Source of the DNA: Bacteroidia bacterium
GTDB lineage: Bacteria; Bacteroidota; Bacteroidia; Chitinophagales; Chitinophagaceae
DNA length: 64,000 nt
Assembly (NCBI GenBank): GCA_030429205.1
Contig: JAUICZ010000001.1
Location: 796,806-860,805 of the forward strand
Reading direction: 5' to 3'
Part shown: piece by piece, positions 35,664 through 44,898 of the stretch
Layout: the number at the start of each line of letters is the position of its first letter
How positions within the stretch are numbered: the first letter of the stretch is position 1
Translations under genes and position numbers: made by a program
The notes under the pieces: generated by a model
The model's database searches: none
Told to the model about the DNA's origin: nothing
What the model saw: the letters and a program-made list of their open reading frames with translations, nothing else

Positions 35664-37139
35664 ATGGAATTACCACATCATATATCAATTGATTTTCTGC
35701 AAACATTAAGTGACGCAGGTATTTCTTTATCTAACGATGCTTTTAATCGCATTACTACCAACAGAGATTATCTGGAAAATATTTTAAGCAAGGGTGAAAC
35801 TTATTATGGTATCAATACCGGTTTTGGCTCACTTTGCAATGTACGTGTAGAAGATGATGAACTGGCAGATCTTCAGTTGAATCTGGTGCGTTCTCATGCC
35901 TGCGGTATGGGCGATGAGGTGCCGGAAGATGTGGTTAAATTAATGCTACTACTTAAAGCGCATGGATTATCGCAAGGGTATAGCGGTGTGCGTAAAGAGA
36001 TTGTACAACAATTAGTAGATTTTTATAACAAGGGTATTATACCTGTAGTATATGAGCTCGGGTCGCTGGGTGCTTCAGGCGACTTAGCACCTTTGGCACA
36101 CTTGAGTTTGCCAATTTTTGGTGAAGGTAAAGTAAGGTATAATGGTGCAGTAAGAGATAGTGCGGAGGTGTTAAAAGAAGCGGGACTGGAGCCAATACCG
36201 CTTACTGCTAAAGAAGGCCTGGCCTTATTGAATGGTACGCAGTTCATGAGTAGTTATGCTACATGGGCGTTGATGCAATCGAGGAAATTGTCTGCATGGG
36301 CAGATGTGATCGGTGCCATGTCTGTCGATGGATTTTATGCTAAGAAAGATCCGTTTAAACACTCGGTACATAGGGTGCGCCCGCACAAAGGGCAAATAGA
36401 CACTGCTCAACAACTTACACAACTACTAGAGGGTAGTGCAATTCAAAACATCAAAAAAGAACAGGTGCAAGACCCTTACTCTTTCAGATGTATGCCACAG
36501 GTACATGGTGCATCAAAAGATGTAATAGACAATGTAACTGCGATTGTTGAAACAGAGATCAACTCTGTAACAGACAACCCTATTGTTTTTCATGATGAAG
36601 ACGAGATTATCAGCGGAGGTAATTTTCACGGCCAATCATTGGCATTAAACTTAGACTTTTTGGCTATTGCCATGTCTGAGTTAGCTAATATCTCTGAACG
36701 CAGAACCTATTTGTTGGTAAGCGGACAGAGAAATCTGCCGCCATTCCTGGCCCCTAACGCAGGCGTGAACAGCGGATTTATGATCGCACAGTATACCGCT
36801 GCAGCTATAGTTAGTCAAAACAAACAACTATGTACACCAGCATCTGCAGATAGCATAGTGAGCAGTAACGGGCAGGAAGATCATGTAAGTATGGGTGCTA
36901 ACGCTGCTACTAAACTGCATAAGCTCATCAAAAATGTACAGCGTGTTTTGGCTATTGAATTACTGACGGCGGCACAGGCATTGGATATGCGCAGACCTGA
37001 AAAGTCGTCTGAAGCAATAGAGAAAATACATACTGCATTGAGACAAAAAGTATCGTTTATGGAAGCAGACAGGCTGTTGCATAATGATATGGTTGCTGCT
37101 GAGGAGTTCTTAGCACAGCACCCGAACGACCTTATATAA
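35664..37139 (+). CDS. hutH: Histidine ammonia-lyase
   Basis: Deaminates histidine to urocanate. The 491-residue protein is a MIO enzyme: the cofactor forms from A137-S138-G139 in ELGSLGASGDLAPLAHL. Y48 in the YYGINTGFG segment is the catalytic Tyr, and LVRSHACGMG has the Ser-His (H78) typical of histidine rather than phenylalanine or tyrosine substrates. QDPYSFRCMPQVHGASKD is also characteristic. No other hut gene lies nearby, so the rest of the pathway must be elsewhere. Its 3' end overlaps the convergent glycosyltransferase gene by 8 bases. Confidence 0.92.
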   Translation: MELPHHISIDFLQTLSDAGISLSNDAFNRITTNRDYLENILSKGETYYGINTGFGSLCNVRVEDDELADLQLNLVRSHACGMGDEVPEDVVKLMLLLKAHGLSQGYSGVRKEIVQQLVDFYNKGIIPVVYELGSLGASGDLAPLAHLSLPIFGEGKVRYNGAVRDSAEVLKEAGLEPIPLTAKEGLALLNGTQFMSSYATWALMQSRKLSAWADVIGAMSVDGFYAKKDPFKHSVHRVRPHKGQIDTAQQLTQLLEGSAIQNIKKEQVQDPYSFRCMPQVHGASKDVIDNVTAIVETEINSVTDNPIVFHDEDEIISGGNFHGQSLALNLDFLAIAMSELANISERRTYLLVSGQRNLPPFLAPNAGVNSGFMIAQYTAAAIVSQNKQLCTPASADSIVSSNGQEDHVSMGANAATKLHKLIKNVQRVLAIELLTAAQALDMRRPEKSSEAIEKIHTALRQKVSFMEADRLLHNDMVAAEEFLAQHPNDLI

Positions 37140-38004
37140 GCTTGTAGTTTTTATAACTAAAGTCTAACCCCAATTTAGATGCGGCAAAGCTTTTAAGCTT
37201 TTCCTTCATTGTGGTTCTGTTCATAGAGATATCATGATCGAATTGCCAGTTGCTATTAGCAATACGCTCTTGCATTACTTTGGGGTGTGTGCCGTCAAAC
37301 AGTTTAATGGCATCAATATGTTCAGCGTAATTAAACTTTGATACTTTATCGATGTGCTTGTCTACCCATTCGTCATCGTGCCAGAGCTTATTAAAGTCTT
37401 CTTGCTTGCGTTGCATAATGCGAGGATCTTTCACCCAGCCATAATGGTATACAAAAGCATCAATAGGTTTTACATTCAGTTTTTCATTGTCGCCTTTTCT
37501 GAAACCCTGTGCGTCCTGATAGGAGTAGATGCTTTTATTATTACGTACAATTCTTATTTCGTTGGGGTACCACCTGCGCGATGCTCCAACATAATCGTAC
37601 GATCCGTAAAAATGCTTGTATTTAAATAGTAACCCGTCTACACGTGCATTATCTTTCCAGCGCAGCATGGCATTCTTTATCTCATCAAGATATTGCTCAT
37701 GTACTACCTCATCACCCTGTATATAAAAACACCAATCGGTGTCGTCACCTACTGCTTGAAACGCTTTGTTGGTTTCTTCTGCCAATACATGTCCGCCTGT
37801 TCTGAGGCTGTCATCCCAAATGGTTTCAACGATCCTTATTTTATCAGGATCTATACTTTCTATCAATGCTAGTGTATCGTCTTCGCTTTTACCAACAGCA
37901 ACAACAAAGTCGTCACATACAGGCAGTATAGACCTTATGGCCTCCTCTATGGGATAATCGTACTTAACAGCGTTTCTTATGAATGTAAAACCCGTTACTT
38001 TCAT
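37132..38004 (-). CDS. GT-A-type glycosyltransferase family protein
   Basis: The 290-residue protein has a GT2-like N-terminal fold: TGFTFIRNAVKYDYPIEEAI, DDFVVAVGKSEDDT, and WCFYIQGDEVVHEQYL with an acidic GDE in the DxD position. The C-terminal half is rich in His, Trp and charged residues, as in cytosolic transferases of surface-sugar loci. The substrate is unknown. It lies 19 bases downstream of the patatin gene on the same strand, so the two may be co-transcribed. Confidence 0.82.
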   Translation of the reverse strand: MKVTGFTFIRNAVKYDYPIEEAIRSILPVCDDFVVAVGKSEDDTLALIESIDPDKIRIVETIWDDSLRTGGHVLAEETNKAFQAVGDDTDWCFYIQGDEVVHEQYLDEIKNAMLRWKDNARVDGLLFKYKHFYGSYDYVGASRRWYPNEIRIVRNNKSIYSYQDAQGFRKGDNEKLNVKPIDAFVYHYGWVKDPRIMQRKQEDFNKLWHDDEWVDKHIDKVSKFNYAEHIDAIKLFDGTHPKVMQERIANSNWQFDHDISMNRTTMKEKLKSFAASKLGLDFSYKNYKLI

Positions 38005-38023
38005 TGGGTTGCAAATTACTAAA

Positions 38024-40261
38024 CTAATTGCCGTTTAATATGCGAGATAATTTATTGATCTCTTTCTTATTGGTTTCATTGTAAATGCTTTGCAGCAGAT
38101 CTTCTTGCTCTTTTGCAGTTACATGAAAGTTTAGTGCAGCAGTTTTTCCTCTTTTTTCAGGTATGTATTGTAGCGTAATATACTCCAGTTGGTCTCCAAA
38201 ATAATCTTTCAGATAATCCTTGGTATACCCCTGCCAGTACGATTGGAAAGGCTCCCATTTATTATGTATTACAAACAAAGGTGTTGTTATTACTTTACTG
38301 AGTGTATTGATGTTCGATGGCGGAAACACTTCATACGCTCGGGTGTCTCTAATTTGCAGAACTACTACTTTGCTCGTGTTCTTCATGATCCAGTCTCGCA
38401 TGGTATGCACATACCTGTTAGAGAGTTCCATGCCGAAGTTGTCCCTCAGTCCTGCATCCATCACATTTATATTGGGTTCAGAAGGTAGCCTTACAATCGG
38501 TAGTATATATGGGAAGGTAGCCGTCATTCTTAAAGCAGTAGTAAGCCTAAGGTTGTATGGGTCGTAGTCTTTAAAATAAGTAGCAAAGTCTACAGCGTCT
38601 ATAGCTACTTTATCACTGTGCTTAAGATCGTATTCTGATTGAGTGAGGTACCCTAGTGGTTGAGCAGACATCATTAGCCTGCGTCCATCGTTAATAATAG
38701 TACCGTTGATGATGAACATTGGTGATTGCCCGGACCGTTCGCTGTTTTGTAAGTCGCTAAGCTTTAAGTCGAGTGCGCCATTTGTATTACGTATCATCTC
38801 CTGCTCCATAGCATAACCACGGTCTTTATGATATGAATATCCGGCCAGTGAAATTTTATTGAATGGTGATACCATGTCAACACTAGCCAGAGAAAATATA
38901 ATAGAGTTCAAAAGGTCTTTAGCAACATTAGTTTGATAATCGGAGCTGTATATATTATTTATTTTATCAGCCTTGTATTGGTCGTTAAGTACACGCCAGT
39001 AAGCAGCGCCCATCATACCACCAGAAGCGCCTGTTACCATTACACAATTATTGAACACACTACCATGTGTTACGCTATCAGTGTATTGTAGTGCTCTGAA
39101 AGCCCAAAATGCTGCACGCGAGCCGCCACCGCTAACAGCAACCACAACCATGACGGGTTTCTTTTTATTGCGCTCAAATTTTTGTTTCCAGTTGTTTAGT
39201 CTTTGTTGTTCCTGTTGTTTGTCAGCGTAGTACTGATCTTTATCAAAAACATTAGTTAACTGCTGATAATTATAAGGAAGCTTTTTACCTTTTTCTGACT
39301 CGTACTTTAATCCATATGCTTTACTGCGTAAGTCCATTACCCCTTCTTTTACTAAAAAGGAGAAGAACAGAATCAGTACTATCCATCCCAAAATTTCCCA
39401 GCTGCGCAGCAAGTGTTTAATAGAACCTACCAGCCCCATTATAACGGCAAACAGCAATAAAAAGCTGGCAGCTGCGGGCACACGCATCATAGGTTGTTCT
39501 GATAACAGGCCGGAAATGATCAGTAGTATTATTGCAAAAACGGCAGCGGTTGTTGCATTACGACTATGGCGGCGTAAAACAGTTCTAAGTAAACGTGGTT
39601 GAGGAAAGGAGACTTCAGAGAATTTTTTGATTCGAAAGTTGCCATCTATAAATGAGTTGGCTTTAATGATATCGTAGTCATCCGTATCTAAACTATCAAA
39701 AGGGATGATGTCTTTAATGATGTTTGTGGGTGCAATGCTACTTACTACTTCTTTAAGCAGATCTTTACCTACACGAAAGAAATATGCAAATGATAAGAGT
39801 ATGATGAAAGTAAATCCTAAATAAAAACCCAGCTGGTACATAAATACCTGATATCCTGTTGCGTGCTCGTTTAGCAATTGGAAGCGTATGCTGGAAATAG
39901 TATAGAATACCAAAAAAGAAAAAGGTATCAATGAGTTATTGATACAGTACTTGATAAACGCGAAGCGTATGGCGCCTAAAAAAGGCAGGCGTTTATTGTT
40001 AATAATAAAAGTGGTGATGTGCCACGACATGACGAATATCGCCAGTGCGCCGCCCATTAAAAACATGCTCCAAAATCCTGTTTGCCCAAGGTATTCCGGC
40101 GACAGAAACAATGTAGATGCACCAAACACTGCTGCAAAATCTCCGGTGATGGTTAATACAAGTATTATCCAAAACACCAGAAAAAGTTGATACTTACGAA
40201 AATGTAGGAAGAACAACTGTACCGGCAAAAAACGAAATATGTCGCTTAACAGTTTGCGCAT
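38024..40261 (-). CDS. Patatin-like phospholipase with an N-terminal membrane domain
   Basis: The 745-residue protein combines about seven hydrophobic segments in residues 20-305 with a patatin domain in residues about 365-710. The oxyanion loop is VAVSGGGSRAAFW, the nucleophile elbow GASGG (S413), and the catalytic Asp D602 in VMDAGLRDNFG. The family hydrolyses acyl lipids. A multi-pass membrane N-terminus is unusual for patatins and would place the catalytic domain at the inner membrane. It is upstream of the GT-A gene on the same strand. Confidence 0.88.
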   Translation of the reverse strand: MRKLLSDIFRFLPVQLFFLHFRKYQLFLVFWIILVLTITGDFAAVFGASTLFLSPEYLGQTGFWSMFLMGGALAIFVMSWHITTFIINNKRLPFLGAIRFAFIKYCINNSLIPFSFLVFYTISSIRFQLLNEHATGYQVFMYQLGFYLGFTFIILLSFAYFFRVGKDLLKEVVSSIAPTNIIKDIIPFDSLDTDDYDIIKANSFIDGNFRIKKFSEVSFPQPRLLRTVLRRHSRNATTAAVFAIILLIISGLLSEQPMMRVPAAASFLLLFAVIMGLVGSIKHLLRSWEILGWIVLILFFSFLVKEGVMDLRSKAYGLKYESEKGKKLPYNYQQLTNVFDKDQYYADKQQEQQRLNNWKQKFERNKKKPVMVVVAVSGGGSRAAFWAFRALQYTDSVTHGSVFNNCVMVTGASGGMMGAAYWRVLNDQYKADKINNIYSSDYQTNVAKDLLNSIIFSLASVDMVSPFNKISLAGYSYHKDRGYAMEQEMIRNTNGALDLKLSDLQNSERSGQSPMFIINGTIINDGRRLMMSAQPLGYLTQSEYDLKHSDKVAIDAVDFATYFKDYDPYNLRLTTALRMTATFPYILPIVRLPSEPNINVMDAGLRDNFGMELSNRYVHTMRDWIMKNTSKVVVLQIRDTRAYEVFPPSNINTLSKVITTPLFVIHNKWEPFQSYWQGYTKDYLKDYFGDQLEYITLQYIPEKRGKTAALNFHVTAKEQEDLLQSIYNETNKKEINKLSRILNGN

Positions 40262-40350
40262 CAGTAAATTAGTTTCTTATATAAAGTACGAAAAAATGCT
40301 CGCAATAAAGTCTGGTAAAGATCACCTTTTCGCAAATACTATAGGAGCAT

Positions 40351-41454
40351 TTACACAACTTTTTTACTGCGGATCATATATGTAGAAACTACCAAAGACA
40401 TCAGCAGGAACATAGCAAAAAGTTGATGTAGTTCTGCCAGTATTTCAAAACTGCCAAACTTGCCAAATTGCATAGTTGGTGCCGCTAATACAGTAACGAT
40501 ACCTAGTATTACCTGTACCCACACCAAAACAAAAGGCCACCAGCGAACCTTACCCCACAGTTTATTAACTGATTGTTTATAGATTTTCGAGGCTCTGCCA
40601 AACCAGAACATCAACAAGCCAAATAATAAGTATGCCAATGTTCTGTGTACAAAGTGAATATTAATAGGGTGGTTGACGAAGCTTTGACCCCAAATATTAT
40701 CCGGAATAAAAGAACCATTAATGTCGGGCCATGTTGCCGCGCTCATTGCGGCTTTTAAGCCTGCCATAAACGCACCGTAAATCAACTGTATCGTTAAAAG
40801 CACAATAGACACCAGCGTTATGTTTTTAAGTCTGCTGTCATACACAAGCTTATCCGCAGGTATCAGTAGTTTTAGTGCAAACCACAAAGTATAACACAAC
40901 AATATAAGCGCAGCTATAAAGTGCATGGCTAGCTTTATGTGGTCTACATAAAGGTTGGTATCGTTCAGTCCGCTGGCCACCATAATCCAGCCTACCAGTC
41001 CTTGCGCTCCTCCTAGTACAAAAAGTATTACCAGAGGGACAACCATATCTTTTTTAAAGTAGCCCCTTATCAGGAAAAAGATAAAACCAATACCAAATAC
41101 TACCCCTAGTAATCTGGCCCACAAACGATGGAACCATTCCCAGAAAAAAATGAATTTAAAATCAGACAGCTCAAAGTGGCTGTTCATGTACTTGTATTGA
41201 GCAATTTGTTTGTACCCGTTGAAGGCTTCATTCCAGGCATCGTCGGTTGTGGGAGGTAAAGCGCCCATGATGGGTTTCCACTCTGTAATAGATAGTCCCG
41301 ATCCTGTTAGTCTGGTTACCCCACCCAGTAATACCTGAATGATAATCATACCAACACCAACCAATAACCAGTTTGCTACAGCACGATTTTTTCTTTGTTC
41401 GCTCAAAAGATTCTGTTTGCCTTGCAAAATTACTGTCTGTACAACTAAAAACAC
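40351..41454 (-). CDS. ctaA: Heme A synthase (CtaA/Cox15)
   Basis: Oxidises the C8 methyl of heme O to a formyl group for aa3-type cytochrome oxidase. Eight hydrophobic segments are visible. Conserved motifs are LLGGVTRLTGSGLSITEWKP, FIFFWEWFHRLWAR, HFIAALILLCYTLWF, FVHRTLAYLLFG and ELHQLFAMFLL, which carry the four heme-ligand histidines. The 367-residue reading begins at 41454. A -7 box inside it (41432-41425) suggests instead a TTG start at 41406, giving an N-terminus SEQRKNRAVANWLL. Single gene. Confidence 0.92.
   Translation of the reverse strand: MFLVVQTVILQGKQNLLSEQRKNRAVANWLLVGVGMIIIQVLLGGVTRLTGSGLSITEWKPIMGALPPTTDDAWNEAFNGYKQIAQYKYMNSHFELSDFKFIFFWEWFHRLWARLLGVVFGIGFIFFLIRGYFKKDMVVPLVILFVLGGAQGLVGWIMVASGLNDTNLYVDHIKLAMHFIAALILLCYTLWFALKLLIPADKLVYDSRLKNITLVSIVLLTIQLIYGAFMAGLKAAMSAATWPDINGSFIPDNIWGQSFVNHPINIHFVHRTLAYLLFGLLMFWFGRASKIYKQSVNKLWGKVRWWPFVLVWVQVILGIVTVLAAPTMQFGKFGSFEILAELHQLFAMFLLMSLVVSTYMIRSKKVV
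41425..41432 (-). promoter_or_regulatory. Possible -7 box of ctaA, internal to the long reading
   Basis: TAATTTTG on the minus strand fits TAnnTTTG and lies 19 bases before an in-frame TTG at 41406. If used, the ATG at 41454 would not be in the transcript. Confidence 0.35.
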
Positions 41455-41760
41455 TGTTTACGCAGATAATTATCTGATTTACAGGCACGGTTTTTTGCTG
41501 TATATACATGTGTTTGGTGGGTATATTGTCAAAATATATTTTCGTTAATGTATAACTGCAAAGGCTGTGCGGCTTATATTTTGGTTTATTTTGTTGGTAT
41601 TTAATTAGTTATTTAATAGTTTAATAATTGCAGTCTATATATGAAAAATTCAATTGTTGTATTATATTTATATACTTTTTTGAGTATTGAATAATATTTC
41701 ATTGAAGTTATTCTTAAAAGTTGATAGAATATATTCTCTCACTTTTCTAAATAAGTTATT
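41455..41760. other. AT-rich intergenic region upstream of the HU gene
   Basis: About 300 bases of very AT-rich DNA between divergent ctaA and the HU gene. There is no open reading frame of note, no tRNA and no strong hairpin. It presumably holds the HU promoter, but I could not find a full TTTG / TAnnTTTG match at the right spacing. Confidence 0.5.
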
Positions 41761-42093
41761 ATGAGAAAAGCCGATGTAGTAAACAGTATTGCTGAAAAGA
41801 CAGGAATCCCTAAGGTGGATATTCTGGTTGCTTTAGAGGCATTCTTTAAAGAAGTGAAAACTTCATTGATAGAGGGCGAGCCTGTTTACGTTCGTGGTTT
41901 TGGTAGTTTTATATTAAAGAAAAGAGCAGCCAAGATCGGGCGAAACATAAAAAAGAATATAGCAGTTGAGATACCTGAGCATTACATCCCCGCATTTAAA
42001 CCGGCTAAAGAGTTTGTGCAGGCAGTAAAAAACTCTACGCATGATATGACTGATAGTGGAGACGGTGGTTCTAATGAAAATACCTCTATATAA
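41761..42093 (+). CDS. HU/IHF-family DNA-binding protein
   Basis: Small basic protein that bends DNA as a dimer. The 110 residues start with a helix pair (MRKADVVNSIAEKTGIPKVD). The beta-arm region follows, with VYVRGFGSFILKKRAAKIGRN, the signature that precedes the minor-groove arm. IPAFKPAKEFVQAV closes the fold. An acidic, Gly/Asn-rich tail of about 18 residues is an extra compared with the 90-residue HU proteins. It opens a cluster of TPR, mS38-like and RNase G genes that have related roles in RNA and ribosome biology. Confidence 0.93.
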   Translation: MRKADVVNSIAEKTGIPKVDILVALEAFFKEVKTSLIEGEPVYVRGFGSFILKKRAAKIGRNIKKNIAVEIPEHYIPAFKPAKEFVQAVKNSTHDMTDSGDGGSNENTSI

Positions 42094-42149
42094 CTCAGTC
42101 GCTCTAACTCAACCGTCTTTTCGTAACTTGCGCAAAAATTATTGATCTT

Positions 42150-42995
42150 TTGCGCACAAGTCATTATATAACCATAATTGTAGCGGCAGCACTTATCGCC
42201 GCTTTGTATTTCTTCGCTAATACAACACCTCCGGTAAAAGAAGCCGAAAAGCCAACCGCTAATGCCGGATCTGCTATGCCTGCAGTAGCAGACAACTTTT
42301 CTATACAGCCATATATAGACAGTGTACGAGCAACTTTGCCCGGCCATGCAATGGAAGAATTGGCCACGCTGGAAGAAAAAGCCGCCCAAGGTTCAGACAT
42401 AGAAAAGGCTGATATATATAATGGTATAGCACAGCTTTGGTTACAGCACAGAAACATGCCTGTTGCCGCCTATTATTTTACTGAAAAAGCAAACTTGGAG
42501 AATTCGGAAAAAAGCCTGAACTTTGCAGGCCGATTTAATTTAGACCTGATGCAAATGGCAGGTTCGCCAGGCGTAAGGGGATGGGCAGCACAAAATGCCA
42601 TTAGTTGTTTTGAGCAGTCTTTAGAATTAAACCCGAACAGTGATACCGTTAAAATGGCACTAGCATCGTGCTATATAGACGGAACATCACAACCCATGCA
42701 GGGTATCCAGTTGCTTCTTGGAATTGTGAGAGAACAACCGGACAATATACCAGCCAACCTGATGCTCGGTCAGCTTTCAATACGCTCCGGACAGATGGAC
42801 AAAGCAAAAGAACGCTTTGAGAAGGTGTTATCCCTGGAACCTGAAAATACAGAAGCTCTTTACTTTTTAGCAGAAGTGTACAGAAGTAAAGGAAACAAAG
42901 AAAAAGCAATCGAACTGTTGGAGCGTTGTAAAAAGATCATCAACAAACCGGAGTTTGATAAGGAAATAGATAATTATATAAAATCATTTAAATAA
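42150..42995 (+). CDS. TPR protein with N-terminal membrane anchor
   Basis: The 281-residue protein starts at a TTG (42150), with no ATG in a suitable place. An uncleaved hydrophobic segment (residues about 6-22) is followed by a Pro/Ala linker and tetratricopeptide repeats from about residue 85. The clearest are near AISCFEQSLELNPNSDTVKM and AKERFEKVLSLEPENTEALY, then KEKAIELLERCKK. It probably scaffolds a complex at the cytoplasmic membrane. The neighbours HU and RNase G are typical company for this gene in Bacteroidota as far as I recall. Confidence 0.85.
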   Translation: MRTSHYITIIVAAALIAALYFFANTTPPVKEAEKPTANAGSAMPAVADNFSIQPYIDSVRATLPGHAMEELATLEEKAAQGSDIEKADIYNGIAQLWLQHRNMPVAAYYFTEKANLENSEKSLNFAGRFNLDLMQMAGSPGVRGWAAQNAISCFEQSLELNPNSDTVKMALASCYIDGTSQPMQGIQLLLGIVREQPDNIPANLMLGQLSIRSGQMDKAKERFEKVLSLEPENTEALYFLAEVYRSKGNKEKAIELLERCKKIINKPEFDKEIDNYIKSFK

Positions 42996-43010
42996 CTAAA
43001 CTTTTTTATT

Positions 43011-43103
43011 ATGCCTTGCGGTAAAAAAAGAAAAAGACATAAAATAGCGACTCATAAGCGTAAAAAACGTTTAAGAAAAAACCGTCATAAGAAGAAGAAA
43101 TAA
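43011..43103 (+). CDS. 30-residue ribosome-associated protein, AURKAIP1/COX24 (mS38-like)
   Basis: A complete short reading frame, ATG to TAA, encodes 30 residues, starting MPCGKKRKRHKIATHKRKKR and ending in a run of Lys and Arg. Over half the residues are basic. The KKRKRHKIATHKRKKRLRKNR pattern matches the conserved core of AURKAIP1/COX24 proteins, whose mitochondrial member is small-subunit protein mS38. This makes it a probable ribosomal component. It lies 15 bases behind the TPR gene and upstream of RNase G. It is easily missed by gene finders because of its length. Confidence 0.85.
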   Translation: MPCGKKRKRHKIATHKRKKRLRKNRHKKKK

Positions 43104-43284
43104 TAAGTATCAGTAAACTGCTGATAGCTTAAATCTCTTCTGCATTTCCTTACATCCTCATATTATATTCTTCAATATAGGGTGTAGGGTTTTGTCATTA
43201 TTATTCCTCTGTTATAGCAAACTGAGACCTGAGGCCGGACATATACGGTCCTTGTGTTGAGTGTTGGATAAAATGACGGACGCT

Positions 43285-44844
43285 ATGGACAAAGAATTGA
43301 TTATTAATTCTTCCGGCGATGGTGTGGAAATTGCCTTGCTGGAAGATAAGAAACTGGTGGAGCTCCACTATGAAAAAGAGCAAAACCAGTTCGCCGTGGG
43401 CGACCTTTTCCTGGGTAAGGTTAAAAGGTTGATGCCCGGGTTAAATGCTGCATTTATAAATGTAGGTTATGAGCGTGATGCTTTTCTGCATTACACAGAC
43501 TTGAGCCCTTATTTTCGATCGCTACTAAAATTTACCAGACTTTCTTTAGAAGGGAATACCATTTGGGGTAAAGACTTTGGTAAGTTCAAAAACGAACCCG
43601 AAATAGTAAAGACCGGTAAGATAACTGAAGTGATTCAGGGTAAGCCCGAGATTCTGGTACAGGTATTGAAAGAGCCGATTTCTAATAAAGGCCCCAGACT
43701 AAGTTGTGAGATATCGTTACCGGGTCGTTTCGTAGTGATGACACCTTTTAACGATGTTGTGGCGATATCCAGAAAGATACGCTCGGCAGATGAGCGCAAG
43801 CGCCTGCAACGTACTGTTGAAGCAATTAAGCCAAAAAACTTTGGGGTTATCGTACGTACAGCGGCAGAAGGTAAGAATACAGCCGAGCTGCATAACGACG
43901 TGATTGAGCTCACCAAAATGTGGCAGGATATTCAGGATAACCTGAAAACCTCAAAGGCTCCAAAGCTTATTATGGGAGAGCAGGATAAAACAACTTCTAT
44001 CCTGCGCGATTTGTTGAACGAAAGTTTCCAGAAAGTAATTGTCAACGATAAAAAGTTGATGGATGATACTAAAGAATACATTGCGCGTATTGCTCCTGAA
44101 AAAGAGGATATTGTCTCTTATCACAACGGAGGTACAAATGTGTTCGATCAGTTTGGTATTACTAAACAGGTAAAAGCCTCTTTCGGTAAAACAGTGAATA
44201 TGTCCAGCGGGGCATACCTCATCATAGAACATACAGAGGCCTTGCATGTTGTAGATGTGAATAGTGGTACACGCAGTGCAGAAATGGGGCAAGAGCAAAA
44301 TGCGCTGGCAACAAATCTGGAAGCCGCACGCGAGATAGCAAGACAAGTACGTTTGCGCGATTTGGGCGGTATCATTATCATAGACTTTATTGACATGAAG
44401 CTGCCGAATAATAAAAAAGAGGTGCTTCAGGAAATAGAGAAGGCAATGGCCAACGACAGGGCGCGCCATACAATATTGCCGATCTCCAAATTTGGGTTGA
44501 TGCAAATTACCCGCCAGAGGTTGCGCCCGGAGTTGAATATTACAACTGCAGAAGCTTGCCCTACCTGTAGTGGTACAGGCAAAATAGGCCCGAGCATATT
44601 ATTAGCAGATGATATTGAAAAAGACCTGCACTATCTTATCAATCAGGGGCATCGCCAGTTGGCTTTGCATGTACACCCTATTATTAGTGCATATCTAACA
44701 AAAGGTACCATCCTAAAGCCATCTATAAGAAAGAAATGGGCGAAGAAGTATGGTATTAAACTGGGCATTGTTACGGATAGCAACACCCCGCTTACAGAAT
44801 ATAACTTTTACGATACCAAGACCGATGATCTCATCAAATTATAA
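43285..44844 (+). CDS. rng: Ribonuclease G/E
   Basis: Single-strand endoribonuclease for rRNA and mRNA processing. The likely start is the ATG at 43285 (MDKELIINSS), in line with the family N-terminus; GTG 43261 and ATG 43273 are alternatives. An S1-like domain (FLGKVKRLMPGLNAAFINVG) is followed by the catalytic DNase I-like domain, with acidic residues in VVDVNSGTRS and IIIDFIDM. The zinc-link motif CPTCSGTG is present. The protein ends after about 520 residues with no RNase E-type C-terminal scaffold. A bidirectional terminator follows. Confidence 0.95.
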   Translation: MDKELIINSSGDGVEIALLEDKKLVELHYEKEQNQFAVGDLFLGKVKRLMPGLNAAFINVGYERDAFLHYTDLSPYFRSLLKFTRLSLEGNTIWGKDFGKFKNEPEIVKTGKITEVIQGKPEILVQVLKEPISNKGPRLSCEISLPGRFVVMTPFNDVVAISRKIRSADERKRLQRTVEAIKPKNFGVIVRTAAEGKNTAELHNDVIELTKMWQDIQDNLKTSKAPKLIMGEQDKTTSILRDLLNESFQKVIVNDKKLMDDTKEYIARIAPEKEDIVSYHNGGTNVFDQFGITKQVKASFGKTVNMSSGAYLIIEHTEALHVVDVNSGTRSAEMGQEQNALATNLEAAREIARQVRLRDLGGIIIIDFIDMKLPNNKKEVLQEIEKAMANDRARHTILPISKFGLMQITRQRLRPELNITTAEACPTCSGTGKIGPSILLADDIEKDLHYLINQGHRQLALHVHPIISAYLTKGTILKPSIRKKWAKKYGIKLGIVTDSNTPLTEYNFYDTKTDDLIKL

Positions 44845-44846
44845 AC

Positions 44847-44879
44847 AAAAAAAGAGGAGCTTAAAAGCTCCTCTTTTTT
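44847..44879. terminator. Bidirectional terminator after rng
   Basis: A-run, GAGGAGCTT, short loop, AAGCTCCTC, T-run. It separates rng from the convergent lipoprotein gene. Confidence 0.92.
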
Positions 44880-44898
44880 ATTATGATCTGTTGAGTTA

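Noticed and set aside
40293-40353. AAATGCTC / GAGCATTT inverted repeat upstream of the patatin gene
   Set aside because: The arms are about 45 bases apart with no supporting structure; probably chance.
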